DNA from: Paenibacillus pinisoli
Lineage (GTDB): Bacteria > Bacillota > Bacilli > Paenibacillales > Paenibacillaceae
Direction: 5' to 3'
DNA length: 64,000 nt
Assembly: GCF_003605435.1 (NCBI RefSeq)
Contig: NZ_QXQB01000003.1
Span: forward strand, 62,001-126,000
Below, in pieces: positions 16,643 through 24,877 of this stretch; positions within the stretch are counted from its first letter, which is position 1; each line of letters opens with the position of its first letter. The translations under genes were made by a program, and so were the position numbers. A model generated the notes under the pieces. The model made no database searches, had not been told where the DNA came from, and was given only the letters and a program-made list of their open reading frames with translations.

Positions 16643-16648
16643 CGCGGG

Positions 16649-17851
16649 ATGAAAAAAACTTGGCTGCTTGGCTTAGGTTTTTTCAGCATTAGCATCACCT
16701 GGGCGTTATACAACGCATTTGTCCCTTTTTTCCTGGAAGAATACATTTCCAGCATCGCCTTGATCGGCTTTATGATGACGCTGGACAATTATTTCGCCAT
16801 CTTCCTGCAGCCGATCATTGGCCGCAAGAGCGACCGGACGGATACGCGGTTCGGCAAGCGGATGCCATTCCTTCTTATTGGCATTCCGCTCGCTGCCGTA
16901 TTCGGCGCGCTTATTCCATGGCACAACAGTCTGATCATGCTGGTTGGGTTCATGGTATTAATGAACTTATCCATGAGCTTGTACCGCTCGCCGACGGTTG
17001 CGCTTATGCCGGATATTACGCCCCAGCACAAGAGATCGCAAGCGAACGGCGTGATCAACTTTATGGGAGGAGTAGGGTCGGTGCTCGCTTTTGCAGGTGG
17101 CGCCTATCTGTATAAGCAGCACAGCTCGCTGCCGTTCATGACCGCTTCTCTATTATCCTTGCTTTGTCTAGTCATCTTGATCTGGGCCATTCGGGAGAAG
17201 CGAGACGCAATCTCCTACCAGCCGGCCGAGCCTGCCGGAAGAACCTCGTTCCGCGGAGAATGGAACCGGCCTACAGTTATGCTGCTTTTTGCGATCTTCT
17301 TTTGGTTTTTCTCGTACCAAGGAGTGGAGGCGCTCTTCTCTCTCTATGGCAAAAATCACTTGGGCATGACCAAGGAAGAAGCAGTCTTCTCGCTTGCCTT
17401 TTTCTCGCTCTCCTTTGTCATTGCAGCTATTCCCGCGGGACTGCTCGGCAAGAGGTTCGGCAAGAAGCTAATCATTATGATCGGAATTATTGGCCTCATC
17501 GCCACATTCGGACTCATTACATTCGTGGAATCCGTACTGGCTATGCGAATTATGCTTATTGTCGGGGGCATCTTCTGGGCCTGCATCAACATCAATTCCT
17601 ATCCGTTCATCGTGGCGCTAGGCAAGGAAAGCAGCATCGGCACCCGCACAGGCATCTACTACATCGCGTCCTCTCTCGCGGCTGTCTCTTCTCCGCCGCT
17701 TATGGGAGCGCTTATCGATTGGTTCAGCTATTCGGCGCTGTTCTATATCGCTGCCATCGGCATGGTCTTTGCCCTGCTGTTCCTTCTTGGCGTGAAGGAT
17801 GACGGGATAGCGAAGTCGCCTCAGCCTGAGACAACGGCAAACGCCATCTAA
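16649..17851 (+). CDS. MFS transporter, GPH/SLC45-like
   Basis: The 400-residue protein has about twelve membrane helices, starting with LGLGFFSISITWALYNAFVP. The loop GRKSDRTDTRFGKRMPFLLI matches the GPH/SLC45 sugar-cation group (DxxxxRxGxR). The segment VALMPDITPQHKRSQANG is also typical. It is probably a sugar or sugar-phosphate related carrier; the substrate is unknown. It is co-transcribed with the phosphodiesterase gene. The poor spacing before the ATG suggests coupling. Confidence 0.85.
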   Translation: MKKTWLLGLGFFSISITWALYNAFVPFFLEEYISSIALIGFMMTLDNYFAIFLQPIIGRKSDRTDTRFGKRMPFLLIGIPLAAVFGALIPWHNSLIMLVGFMVLMNLSMSLYRSPTVALMPDITPQHKRSQANGVINFMGGVGSVLAFAGGAYLYKQHSSLPFMTASLLSLLCLVILIWAIREKRDAISYQPAEPAGRTSFRGEWNRPTVMLLFAIFFWFFSYQGVEALFSLYGKNHLGMTKEEAVFSLAFFSLSFVIAAIPAGLLGKRFGKKLIIMIGIIGLIATFGLITFVESVLAMRIMLIVGGIFWACININSYPFIVALGKESSIGTRTGIYYIASSLAAVSSPPLMGALIDWFSYSALFYIAAIGMVFALLFLLGVKDDGIAKSPQPETTANAI

Positions 17852-17857
17852 CAAACA

Positions 17858-17901
17858 AGGGTTGCCTGGAATGGTCGTCGATGACCATTCCAGGCAACCC
17901 T
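17858..17901. terminator. Strong bidirectional terminator
   Basis: A perfect 19-bp stem (17858-17876 with 17883-17901) lies between the convergent MFS and YitT-family genes. Confidence 0.88.
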
Positions 17902-17906
17902 TTAAG

Positions 17907-18779
17907 TTAGTGAATGCTGCTCTTGCTGAAGTTGCCGCCCATGACGTCGGATACATGCTCCACTGCGATGAACGCCTTCTCGTCAATAGCTTGTACAATT
18001 CCTTTCAGCTTAGCCAGCTCCAGACGAGATACCACGCAGTAGATGACCTTCGTATCTTCGCCGGAGTAACCGCCCGTCGCTTGCAGCAGCGTCGTGCTGC
18101 GGCCGAGGCGATCGACGATCGACTGGGAAATTTCATCGTATTCCTTCGATATAATCGTCACCGACTTCGATTCCTCCAGACCTTCTACCACAATGTCGAT
18201 AACCTTTATCGCAATGTAGTAGGTGACCATTGAATACATGGCGGAGGACCATTCGAATACAAACCCCGCAACCAAAAAGATAATAACATTGAATAGCATG
18301 ATGACCTGGCCTACAGCCATACGAAGCTTTTTCGAAATCAGAATCGATACAATCTCAATGCCGTCCAGCGCGCCTCCATAACGGATAACAAGACCTACGC
18401 CAGCGCCCAGAATCATCCCGCCGAACAATACGGCAAGCAGCTTGTCATCCGGGAAAGCTTCCACATGATGCAGCATCGCCGTGGTCAGCGACATGACCGT
18501 AATGCCATACAAGGTAGAGATGGCAAAGGTTTTGCCCAGTTGCTTATAACCCAATATAAGAAAAGGAACGTTGATAATGAACAAATACAAGCTCAGCGGC
18601 AGAGGCGTAAGGGCGGACAGCATAATCGACACGCCCGCGATGCCCCCGTCAATAATATCGAACGGAACCAGAAACAATTCCAACGCTACACCCATCATAA
18701 CAGAGCCGATTGTAATAAATATAAAACGTTTCACAATCTCCGCCATGGATAATTTTTTATGCTCTTTGATACTCGCCAC
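17907..18779 (-). CDS. YitT-family membrane protein (DUF161 + DUF2179)
   Basis: The 290-residue protein has five or six helices in the YitT repeat (GSVMMGVALELFLVPFDIIDGGIAGVS; GMILGAGVGLVIRYGGALDGI), followed by a C-terminal DUF2179 domain (VTIISKEYDEISQSIVDRLG, ending in a segment with VEHVSDVMGG). Function is unknown; DUF2179 is thought to bind a ligand in the cytoplasm. The start is a GTG at 18779 after GGAGGTG. Confidence 0.9.
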   Translation of the reverse strand: MASIKEHKKLSMAEIVKRFIFITIGSVMMGVALELFLVPFDIIDGGIAGVSIMLSALTPLPLSLYLFIINVPFLILGYKQLGKTFAISTLYGITVMSLTTAMLHHVEAFPDDKLLAVLFGGMILGAGVGLVIRYGGALDGIEIVSILISKKLRMAVGQVIMLFNVIIFLVAGFVFEWSSAMYSMVTYYIAIKVIDIVVEGLEESKSVTIISKEYDEISQSIVDRLGRSTTLLQATGGYSGEDTKVIYCVVSRLELAKLKGIVQAIDEKAFIAVEHVSDVMGGNFSKSSIH

Positions 18780-18851
18780 TGGTGGCGCACCTCCATATCC
18801 TCTTGCGGCCCGGTCGATCCCATTCGATATCGCTATGCCTTAAAGGCAATA

Positions 18852-19130
18852 TTAATCGATGTATCCAGCTAAGCCTTTCTCCATAAAGTAGTCCATCTCG
18901 CATTCCAAAATCTCTTCTACCTGAGGCTCTTCGAGCCGCACATCGCGCTTGCTTACAATAAAATCCGTCAAGTCGTCAATATCGATGTCTACCTCGCCGT
19001 TCTTGTCGGCTTTGGCATTCCCGATATAGGCCTTCTCGTAACGCAGCACAAGTTCAATATCCTTCCGGTCAACCTTGATGCGTTCCGCTATATAGGCAAT
19101 CAATTCCTGCTCATTCACCTGTTCGCTCAT
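18852..19130 (-). CDS. Small acidic protein of unknown function
   Basis: The 92-residue protein is not recognised. It is rich in Asp and Glu, with a helical N-terminal half (ELIAYIAERIKVDRKDIELV) and a repetitive acidic centre DKNGEVDIDIDDLTD that looks like a possible cation-binding loop. No membrane segment or cysteine pair is present; a single Cys lies in EILECEMDY. The ATG at 19130 follows GAGGGTGG; a GTG two codons upstream is possible. A good -10 box TATAAT lies on the minus strand near 19183-19178 but no clear -35. Function unknown. Confidence 0.7.
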   Translation of the reverse strand: MSEQVNEQELIAYIAERIKVDRKDIELVLRYEKAYIGNAKADKNGEVDIDIDDLTDFIVSKRDVRLEEPQVEEILECEMDYFMEKGLAGYID

Positions 19131-19297
19131 GTCCACCCTCTCCTATCAGAATCCTCTTACTACTTAACCATTTTTTTATTATACACCCGAAAAGGCCTAT
19201 TGCGCACCCTCCAAGTCCCAATCAATTTCATCTTTTGCCACAGCCTTTCCCCCTTACAGCCTGCACCTTTTCCTGTAATCGAATACATAAAGCAAAA

Positions 19298-19329
19298 AAC
19301 CTTCTGCGCCATATAGGCAGAAGAAGGTT
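19298..19329 (-). terminator. Terminator of the glutathione peroxidase gene
   Basis: AACCTTCTGC (19298-19307) pairs with the 3' arm at 19317-19329 with a small bulge, and the minus-strand tail is TTTTTTGC. It lies 14 bp beyond the stop. Confidence 0.82.
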
Positions 19330-19342
19330 CTTGATTACTGTA

Positions 19343-19822
19343 TTAGGAAAGTAAGCTTAAAATATCCTTTTCGATCTTAGCCGGCTCATCCGCAGAGCCA
19401 TACCGTTTCACCACTCGGCCGTCGCGATCGACCAAAAACTTCGTAAAGTTCCACTTGATAGCCTTTGAGCCGAAGACGCCGCGGGCTTCATTCGTCAGAT
19501 GCTTGAACAGGGGATGCGCGTCGCTGCCGTTCACATTGATCTTGGAGTACAGCGGAAAGCTGACGCCAAAGTTGATCTCGCAGGTTTGCGCTACCTCGCT
19601 GTCGCTTCCCTTCTCCTGATTGCCGAACTGTGAGCTCGGGAAGCCGAGTACCGCAAAGCCCCGGTCCTGGTAATCATCATGCAGCTTCTGCAAGCCTTTG
19701 AACTGAGGGGCGAATCCGCAGCCCGTTGCCGTATTCACAATCAGCATGACCTTGCCCTCATAAGGAGCCAGTGTCTGCTGCTCGCCGCGAATAGTTTTCA
19801 CTTCAAAATTATATATGGACAT
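19343..19822 (-). CDS. Glutathione peroxidase family thiol peroxidase
   Basis: The 159-residue thioredoxin-fold peroxidase has the peroxidatic Cys35 in NTATGCGFAPQFKGL, the conserved Gln in GFPSSQFGNQE and the Trp/Asn of KWNFTKFLVDRDG. It reduces hydroperoxides. In Bacillota lacking glutathione it is likely recycled by thioredoxin or bacillithiol. It is a single-gene unit with its own promoter and an OhrR-like palindrome, in line with peroxide induction. Confidence 0.93.
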   Translation of the reverse strand: MSIYNFEVKTIRGEQQTLAPYEGKVMLIVNTATGCGFAPQFKGLQKLHDDYQDRGFAVLGFPSSQFGNQEKGSDSEVAQTCEINFGVSFPLYSKINVNGSDAHPLFKHLTNEARGVFGSKAIKWNFTKFLVDRDGRVVKRYGSADEPAKIEKDILSLLS

Positions 19823-19858
19823 CTATTATTCCCTCCTGGCATCAATAACGATTATTTA

Positions 19859-19892
19859 ATTAAATTGTATCCAATTTAATGGTCAGAGTCAA
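19859..19892 (-). promoter_or_regulatory. Peroxidase promoter with OhrR/MarR-like operator
   Basis: On the minus strand TTGACT (19892-19887) and TACAAT (19869-19864) have a 17-bp spacer. A perfect 9-bp inverted repeat, ATTAAATTG (19859-19867) and CAATTTAAT (19872-19880) with a 4-bp centre, covers the -10 box. The TTAAATTGTA core resembles OhrR sites of Bacillus. Confidence 0.75.
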
Positions 19893-20030
19893 TCCTTTCT
19901 TCGCTCGCATGAGAAAACCTTTATCGAGGCCTCTCAATGATGAGCGACCGCGTTTAGAGGTGGGTTTTATCGCCAAATAGAATTTCGGTTTCCGAATGCT
20001 CGAAAACTTATAATTCTATTGTGGTCAAAA

Positions 20031-20054
20031 AATCCCGACCGTAATGTCGGGATT
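20031..20054. terminator. Intrinsic terminator
   Basis: A 9-bp perfect stem (AATCCCGAC at 20031-20039 with 20046-20054) has T runs on both strands. It ends the YuiD-like gene. Confidence 0.82.
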
Positions 20055-20093
20055 TTCAATCTCATATGAACTATGAACGGTGACGAAAATTCA

Positions 20094-20552
20094 TTATCGA
20101 CTGAAAGCCGCGCCTGCAAGTCCTATCAGGACACCTAACACCGCGCCTGCCGCTACTTCCCCGGGCTGATGTCCCAGCGTCTCCTTGAGCTGCTTCTTGC
20201 GGCGTTTGTGGTAGATGCCGGGATGATGGCCTGCGAGCTTCTCGACATCGGCGTCCAGATCATTGACCTGAATCGCGATTTCGCCTGCATGCCTCCGAAT
20301 ATTCATCGCATCATACATGACAATGATGCCTAGCATGGATGCAATGGCGAACTCGGGCGTCCGCATCCCATGCTTGGCTGCCGTATAGGCAGCCAGCGCG
20401 GATACGCCGCTGGAATGGGAGCTCGGCATTCCGCCGGAGCCAGCAATCTTCCGCATATCCCACTTCCCCGTCTTGCGGTAATGCCATGGCAGCTTCAGAA
20501 GCTGGGCCGCTCCAACGGCGATAAGAGCTGTCGTCAATCCTCGGTTGGACAT
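20094..20552 (-). CDS. yuiD: Divergent PAP2 family protein (DUF212, YuiD-like)
   Basis: The 152-residue protein has three membrane helices and the DUF212 motifs GSGGMPSSHSSGVSALAAYT and GHQPGEVAAGAVLG. The SSH/GH pattern is a remnant of PAP2 phosphatases; enzymatic activity is not established. The frame stays open upstream, but the ATG at 20552 is preceded by GGGAGG and matches family length. Confidence 0.87.
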   Translation of the reverse strand: MSNRGLTTALIAVGAAQLLKLPWHYRKTGKWDMRKIAGSGGMPSSHSSGVSALAAYTAAKHGMRTPEFAIASMLGIIVMYDAMNIRRHAGEIAIQVNDLDADVEKLAGHHPGIYHKRRKKQLKETLGHQPGEVAAGAVLGVLIGLAGAAFSR

Positions 20553-20637
20553 GATCGAATAACCTCCCGTTATAATGTCTTCGTCAGTGTGCCCTGAAGC
20601 GATTCCCGGCATTCGATAGCTGGCCTTGCTAATGCAA

Positions 20638-20679
20638 AAGGCTGCTCCATCAGGTACGAATACCTGGCAGAGCAGCCTT
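20638..20679 (-). terminator. Terminator of the iron importer operon
   Basis: AAGGCTGCTC (20638-20647) pairs with GAGCAGCCTT (20670-20679). An inner CAGGTA/TACCTG stem and a minus-strand TTTT tail support it. Confidence 0.8.
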
Positions 20680-20696
20680 CACATGCTGGGCTATAC

Positions 20697-21680
20697 TTAT
20701 TTAAGAGCAGCTTCGATTTCTTTGGCCATGGAAGCTACAGAAATCAGACCGCCGCCGGACAGATACCAGAAGTCAGGATCAAGATACACGATATTGCCTT
20801 CTTTGTATGCTGTCGTATTTTTTACAAGGTCGTTTTCGACTGTTTCTTTTGCGCCAGCTTCGTCCGAGATTGCCGCATTGCGGTCTACGACGAACAGGTA
20901 ATCCGGATTTTTCTCGGAAATGAATTCAAACGAAATTTCATCTCCATGCGTGCTTACTTTGATCGTTGGATCAACCGCGCCTACGCCAAAGACATCATGG
21001 ATGATGCCGAAGCGCGAGCCTGGGCCATAAGCGCTGATCTTGCCTTCGTTCGACAGAATGATCAGGCCGTTTTTGCCGGAAGCTGTAGCTTTGTCATTTA
21101 CTGCTTTCACAGTTGCGTCAATGTCTGCCAGCGCCGCTTCAGCCTCGGCTTGTTTGCCGAAGATTTCAGCCAGTGTATGCACGTTGGACTTGAACGATTC
21201 CATGTAGTTCGATGTATCTACGCCCATGTAGATCGTTGGTGCAATGTCGCTAAGCTCTTTATAAGCGTCGGATTGGCGTCCGGAAATAATAATCAGGTCA
21301 GGGGAAATGCCGTGAATCGTCTCGAAGTCTGGCTCTTTCAGGGAGCCGGCGTTCACATAGCGGGTATCCTTGTACTTCGCCAGGTATGCAGGCACGCCTG
21401 CTTGCGGAAGCGCCGCAACCTCAACGCCCAGCTTATCCAGCGTATCCAGTGTGCCGTAGTCGAATACGACAACCTTCGAAGGGTTAGCTTTTACCGTTGT
21501 TTCACCCAGTTGATGCTTAACTACAATATCAGAAGCCGGCGCTTCTGCCGATGGGGATGGAGACGGCGAGCTGGAAGCATTGCCTCCTGTGTTGTTGCCG
21601 CCGTTATTGCCTCCGCATGCAGCAAGCGCCATAGCGAATACGAGCACCATTGCGATTAGACCAAACCTTTTTTTCATCAT
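20697..21680 (-). CDS. yclQ: Siderophore-binding lipoprotein, YclQ-like
   Basis: The 327-residue class III binding protein has lipobox LAAC (Cys22), a Ser/Pro/Gly linker and the periplasmic-binding fold with SPDLIIISGRQSD. The motif VVVFDYGTLDTLDKLGVEV matches YclQ, the petrobactin receptor of Bacillus. Iron siderophore binding is well supported; petrobactin itself is inferred. The start at 21680 follows AGGAGTGAAG; an upstream GTG lies within the binding site. It is the last gene of the Fur-controlled operon. Confidence 0.85.
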   Translation of the reverse strand: MMKKRFGLIAMVLVFAMALAACGGNNGGNNTGGNASSSPSPSPSAEAPASDIVVKHQLGETTVKANPSKVVVFDYGTLDTLDKLGVEVAALPQAGVPAYLAKYKDTRYVNAGSLKEPDFETIHGISPDLIIISGRQSDAYKELSDIAPTIYMGVDTSNYMESFKSNVHTLAEIFGKQAEAEAALADIDATVKAVNDKATASGKNGLIILSNEGKISAYGPGSRFGIIHDVFGVGAVDPTIKVSTHGDEISFEFISEKNPDYLFVVDRNAAISDEAGAKETVENDLVKNTTAYKEGNIVYLDPDFWYLSGGGLISVASMAKEIEAALK

Positions 21681-21701
21681 CTTCACTCCTATTGTTTTTC
21701 T

Positions 21702-22460
21702 TTATTTGAAATAGACGCCAATCCGGTTGCCGTTCACCAGCTCGATCGGAATATCCATATCATAAATATGTTCGAGAACCTTGTTGTCGATAATGGCCTC
21801 TGTCGGCCCTTCCTTCACAATCTTGCCGTCCTTCAGCGCTACAATATAGTCGGAGTAGCAGGACGCGAAATTGATATCATGGATGACGATAATAACCGTC
21901 TTGCCCAGCTCCTCAGCCAGCCTGCGCAGCACCTTCATAATTTGGACCGAATGCTTCATGTCCAGATTGTTCAGCGGCTCGTCAAGCAGGATATATTCCG
22001 TATTCTGAGCGATAACCATGGCGATGAACGCTCGCTGATTCTGGCCGCCGCTTAGCTGGTCCAAATACTTGTGCTGCAGATCCGTCAGATCCATATAAGC
22101 GATCGCTTCGTCAACCTTCTCCCAATCTTCCTTCTTCAGCTTTCCTTGCGAATAAGGGAAACGGCCGAAGCTGACCAGCTCCCTTACGGTAAGCCGCAGA
22201 TTGATTTGATTGGACTGCTTGAGGATCGAGATCTTTTTGGCAAGCTCCGTGCTTTTCCAATCCGAGATGTCCTTCCCGTCAATCAGCACTTTCCCGCTGT
22301 CCTTTTGAAGCAGCCGGCTGATCATGGCCAGCAGCGTGCTCTTCCCCGCCCCGTTCGGACCGATGAAGGAGGTGACGCTTCCCTGCCTGATCTTGAGCGA
22401 TACTTTTTCGACTACCGGCTTGCCGGCATAGGATTTGGATACCTCTTGAACCTCAATCAT
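21702..22460 (-). CDS. yclP: Siderophore ABC transporter ATPase, YclP-like
   Basis: The 252-residue FecE-type ATPase has Walker A GPNGAGKST (Lys40), signature LSGGQNQR, and Walker B YILLDEPLNNLD. The Q in LSGGQNQRAF and the short C-terminus match YclP. It powers uptake through the two permeases. It overlaps the upstream permease by 4 bp. Confidence 0.88.
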   Translation of the reverse strand: MIEVQEVSKSYAGKPVVEKVSLKIRQGSVTSFIGPNGAGKSTLLAMISRLLQKDSGKVLIDGKDISDWKSTELAKKISILKQSNQINLRLTVRELVSFGRFPYSQGKLKKEDWEKVDEAIAYMDLTDLQHKYLDQLSGGQNQRAFIAMVIAQNTEYILLDEPLNNLDMKHSVQIMKVLRRLAEELGKTVIIVIHDINFASCYSDYIVALKDGKIVKEGPTEAIIDNKVLEHIYDMDIPIELVNGNRIGVYFK

Positions 22461-23398
22461 GATTTACTCTCCCTTAGAAGCAGATATAAGAAGTATGCTC
22501 CGCCGATAAAGTTGATAATGACGCTGACCGTCGTCTCGAATGTGAAGACGCGCTCGACAATCAGCTGACCGCCGATAAGGGCAATAACGCTAATCAGCAT
22601 CGTGCTAGGAATAAGAATGCTGTGCCGGTAAGTCTTCATGAACTGATAGCCAACATTGACGACTAATAGTCCAAGGAATGTAATCGGGCCAACCAGAGCT
22701 GTAGACACCGCAATCAGAATCGCAACGATCACCAGCAGGTTCATCACAACAAAGTTGTACGGAATGCCAAGGTTAACGGCATGTTCTTTGCCTAGCGACA
22801 TGGCATCCAGATACTTCGAGAACCTCATGGCGTACAGGGCAACCACCGCCAAAATAATGACGGACAGCACCAGCAAGTCCGTATTCACATTATTGAAGCT
22901 GGCGAACATCTTTCCTTGCACAACCAGAAAGTCATTCGGATCTATCAGCACCTGCATGAAGGTCGTCATGCTGCCGAACATGGTTCCCATCACAAGTCCA
23001 ACAAGCAGCAGGAAAAACAAATTTCGTCCTTCCCTTTTGAAAATAAGCTTATAGAGAACCGCCACAAACAGCAGCATAATCCCAACTGTAAAACCGAAGT
23101 TCATCATCTTGTTCGTGCTTGGCAGACTGACTGCACCGAAGAAGAAAATAACGAACGTCTGAATCAGCATGTATAGAGAATCCAGGCCGATCACGTTCGG
23201 AGTCAAAATCCGATTGTTCGTCATCGTCTGGAAAATCAGCGTTGCATAAGCGATAGCACCGCCTGTAAGCGCGATAGCCAGCACTTTCTTCACTCTGCGG
23301 TCAAGGGCATATTCCCAATTATGCGGCAGGTCCAAGAACAGAAAGGCGGCAATGACGCCAAGGGCCAGGACGGCGAGCATGGTAAGTTTAAGCTTCAT
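22457..23398 (-). CDS. yclO: Siderophore ABC transporter permease, YclO-like
   Basis: The 313-residue FecCD-family permease has nine to ten helices. GPITFLGLLVVNVGYQFM near residue 240 is the loop that contacts the ATPase, and NVIGLDSLYML is a family segment. It forms the membrane channel with the YclN-like subunit. The genes overlap by 11 bp. Confidence 0.88.
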   Translation of the reverse strand: MKLKLTMLAVLALGVIAAFLFLDLPHNWEYALDRRVKKVLAIALTGGAIAYATLIFQTMTNNRILTPNVIGLDSLYMLIQTFVIFFFGAVSLPSTNKMMNFGFTVGIMLLFVAVLYKLIFKREGRNLFFLLLVGLVMGTMFGSMTTFMQVLIDPNDFLVVQGKMFASFNNVNTDLLVLSVIILAVVALYAMRFSKYLDAMSLGKEHAVNLGIPYNFVVMNLLVIVAILIAVSTALVGPITFLGLLVVNVGYQFMKTYRHSILIPSTMLISVIALIGGQLIVERVFTFETTVSVIINFIGGAYFLYLLLRESKS

Positions 23399-24341
23399 AG
23401 GCTCTTCTCCTCATCAGCAGATACAGGAAAACGATACTTCCGATCACGCCGACAGTAAGCCCGATTGGTATTTCGTACGGATAAATAATGAGTCTGCCCA
23501 CAATATCGCACACCAGCAAAAATACCGCCCCGAGCAAAGCTGTATGTATCAAGCTTTTCTTCAGGTTGTCGCCTACATAAAGCGTTACGATATTCGGAAT
23601 GATGAGGCCGAGGAACGGAATAATACCGATCGTCAGAATGACCACAACCGAAACCAGCGCAACGATGATAAGACCAACGTTAACCACGAACTTATGATTG
23701 AGCCCCAGATTGACCGAAAACTCTTCCCCCATGCCCGCAATCGTAAATTTGTTGGCGTAGAGATAAGCAAAGATAAGAAGCGGAACGCTTATATACAACA
23801 GCTCGTAACGGCCTGTCATAATGGCCGAGGTGCTGCCCTGCAGCCAGGACGTCACATTCTGGATCATATCGTTCTTGTAAGCAAAAAAGGTCGTGATGGA
23901 GTTGATAATGCCGCCGAACATCAAGCCGACCAGCGGTATGAAGATCGTATCCTTGAATTTGATCCGGTCCAGAAACTTCATGAACACATAAGTCCCGGCC
24001 AGCGCAAAAGCAAACGCGATCAGCATCTTCTGCATGGTCGTCGCCGAGGCGAACACAAGCAGCGCCACCAAAATCCCGAGCTTTGCGGCATCGTCCGTGC
24101 CCGCTGTCGTTGGCGAGACGAACTTGTTGCGGCTAAGCTGCTGCATAATGAGGCCGGCGATACTCATGCTAACTCCTGCAATGAGAAGGCTGACCAGCCT
24201 TGGAATGCGGCTGATGGTAAGCACCTGCCACTGCCTATCCGTCATACTGAACAGATCCGTGATTGATAAATTTTCTGCTCCGATGAACAGCGATGTGACT
24301 GACAAGAGCACAAGCGCTGCGACTAACATCCATACTTTCAT
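23388..24341 (-). CDS. yclN: Siderophore ABC transporter permease, YclN-like
   Basis: The 317-residue FecCD-family permease is the first gene of the operon. IGIIPFLGLIIPNIVTLYVG is the ATPase contact loop, and RIPRLVSLLIAGVSMSIAGL is the N-terminal family signature. GAGGCTGTAGC precedes the ATG at 24341. Order N-O-P-Q is the same as in Bacillus yclNOPQ. Confidence 0.88.
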   Translation of the reverse strand: MKVWMLVAALVLLSVTSLFIGAENLSITDLFSMTDRQWQVLTISRIPRLVSLLIAGVSMSIAGLIMQQLSRNKFVSPTTAGTDDAAKLGILVALLVFASATTMQKMLIAFAFALAGTYVFMKFLDRIKFKDTIFIPLVGLMFGGIINSITTFFAYKNDMIQNVTSWLQGSTSAIMTGRYELLYISVPLLIFAYLYANKFTIAGMGEEFSVNLGLNHKFVVNVGLIIVALVSVVVILTIGIIPFLGLIIPNIVTLYVGDNLKKSLIHTALLGAVFLLVCDIVGRLIIYPYEIPIGLTVGVIGSIVFLYLLMRRRAYEA

Positions 24342-24447
24342 GCTACAGCCTCAGATCTGTTATACGTTAATGGATTAAAATGAGATATACCATATCATAC
24401 CTAGTCATAAAAATAAGCCTCGATAATCTCCGCAACTCCTCGCGCGG

Positions 24448-24462
24448 TGATAATGATTATCA
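24448..24462 (-). promoter_or_regulatory. Fur box downstream of the iron importer promoter
   Basis: TGATAATGATTATCA is a perfect 7-1-7 Fur box. It lies about 15-28 bp downstream of the -10 box, where bound Fur blocks transcription. Confidence 0.93.
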
Positions 24463-24475
24463 TAAGCACAACGAT

Positions 24476-24504
24476 ATTATCCCATGCTCTCCACTCTGAG
24501 TCAA
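24476..24504 (-). promoter_or_regulatory. SigA promoter of the iron importer
   Basis: On the minus strand TTGACT (24504-24499) and GATAAT (24481-24476) have a 17-bp spacer. A Fur site lies on each side. Confidence 0.85.
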
Positions 24505-24513
24505 TATTTTTGC

Positions 24514-24528
24514 CGATAATAATTCTCA
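24514..24528 (-). promoter_or_regulatory. Second Fur-like box upstream of the promoter
   Basis: CGATAATAATTCTCA matches 13 of 15 positions of the 7-1-7 Fur box and starts 10 bp upstream of the -35 box. The remaining part of the 24342-24669 gap shows no gene. Confidence 0.7.
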
Positions 24529-24669
24529 TTCTTAGCAAATCGGCCCCCTTATATGACAAAAACGTGAACGGGGCTGCATGATCTTTCCAGTTCCCTAATT
24601 GCCAGTTGCATGGCGCATGAGAACCGATGTTTAACGCCATTCTAACGAAGGAAGGAGGTGAATGCTCTT

Positions 24670-24795
24670 ATGTCCACGTCCAAAAACCGCAGGGAAAACG
24701 CCTGGCACCAGCGCAAGCACAGACAGCGCCCTTCGCATGGGAAAGTGAAATCATTCGAGGAATTAAGCGAGGAAGGCACTTCATCCAAATCATAA
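24670..24795 (+). CDS. Small basic protein, 41 residues
   Basis: The ATG at 24670 lies 11 bp after AAGGAGG and opens a 41-residue frame MSTSKNRRENAWHQRKHRQR followed by an acidic end with SFEELSEEG. The N-terminal half has many Lys, Arg and His and could bind nucleic acid; the C-terminal half is acidic. A terminator follows 17 bp after the stop. An ATG at 24662 in another frame gives a shorter peptide. No family is recognised. The ribosome site and terminator favour a real gene, but length leaves doubt. Confidence 0.5.
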   Translation: MSTSKNRRENAWHQRKHRQRPSHGKVKSFEELSEEGTSSKS

Positions 24796-24811
24796 ACAAA
24801 TCGCAAACAAA

Positions 24812-24852
24812 AAGGCGGGCTCGCTCACGGAAATCCGCAGCTTGCCCGCCTT
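24812..24852. terminator. Bidirectional terminator
   Basis: AAGGCGGGC (24812-24820) pairs with GCCCGCCTT (24844-24852). The minus-strand tail is TTTTGTTTG, the plus-strand tail ATATAT. It serves the small plus-strand ORF and the HesB-like gene. Confidence 0.75.
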
Positions 24853-24877
24853 ATATATCCCGCCGCCGCTCAGCCTT

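Noticed and set aside
24401..24640. Minus-strand frame of 79 residues
   Set aside because: It runs through the promoter and both Fur boxes and has no ribosome site.
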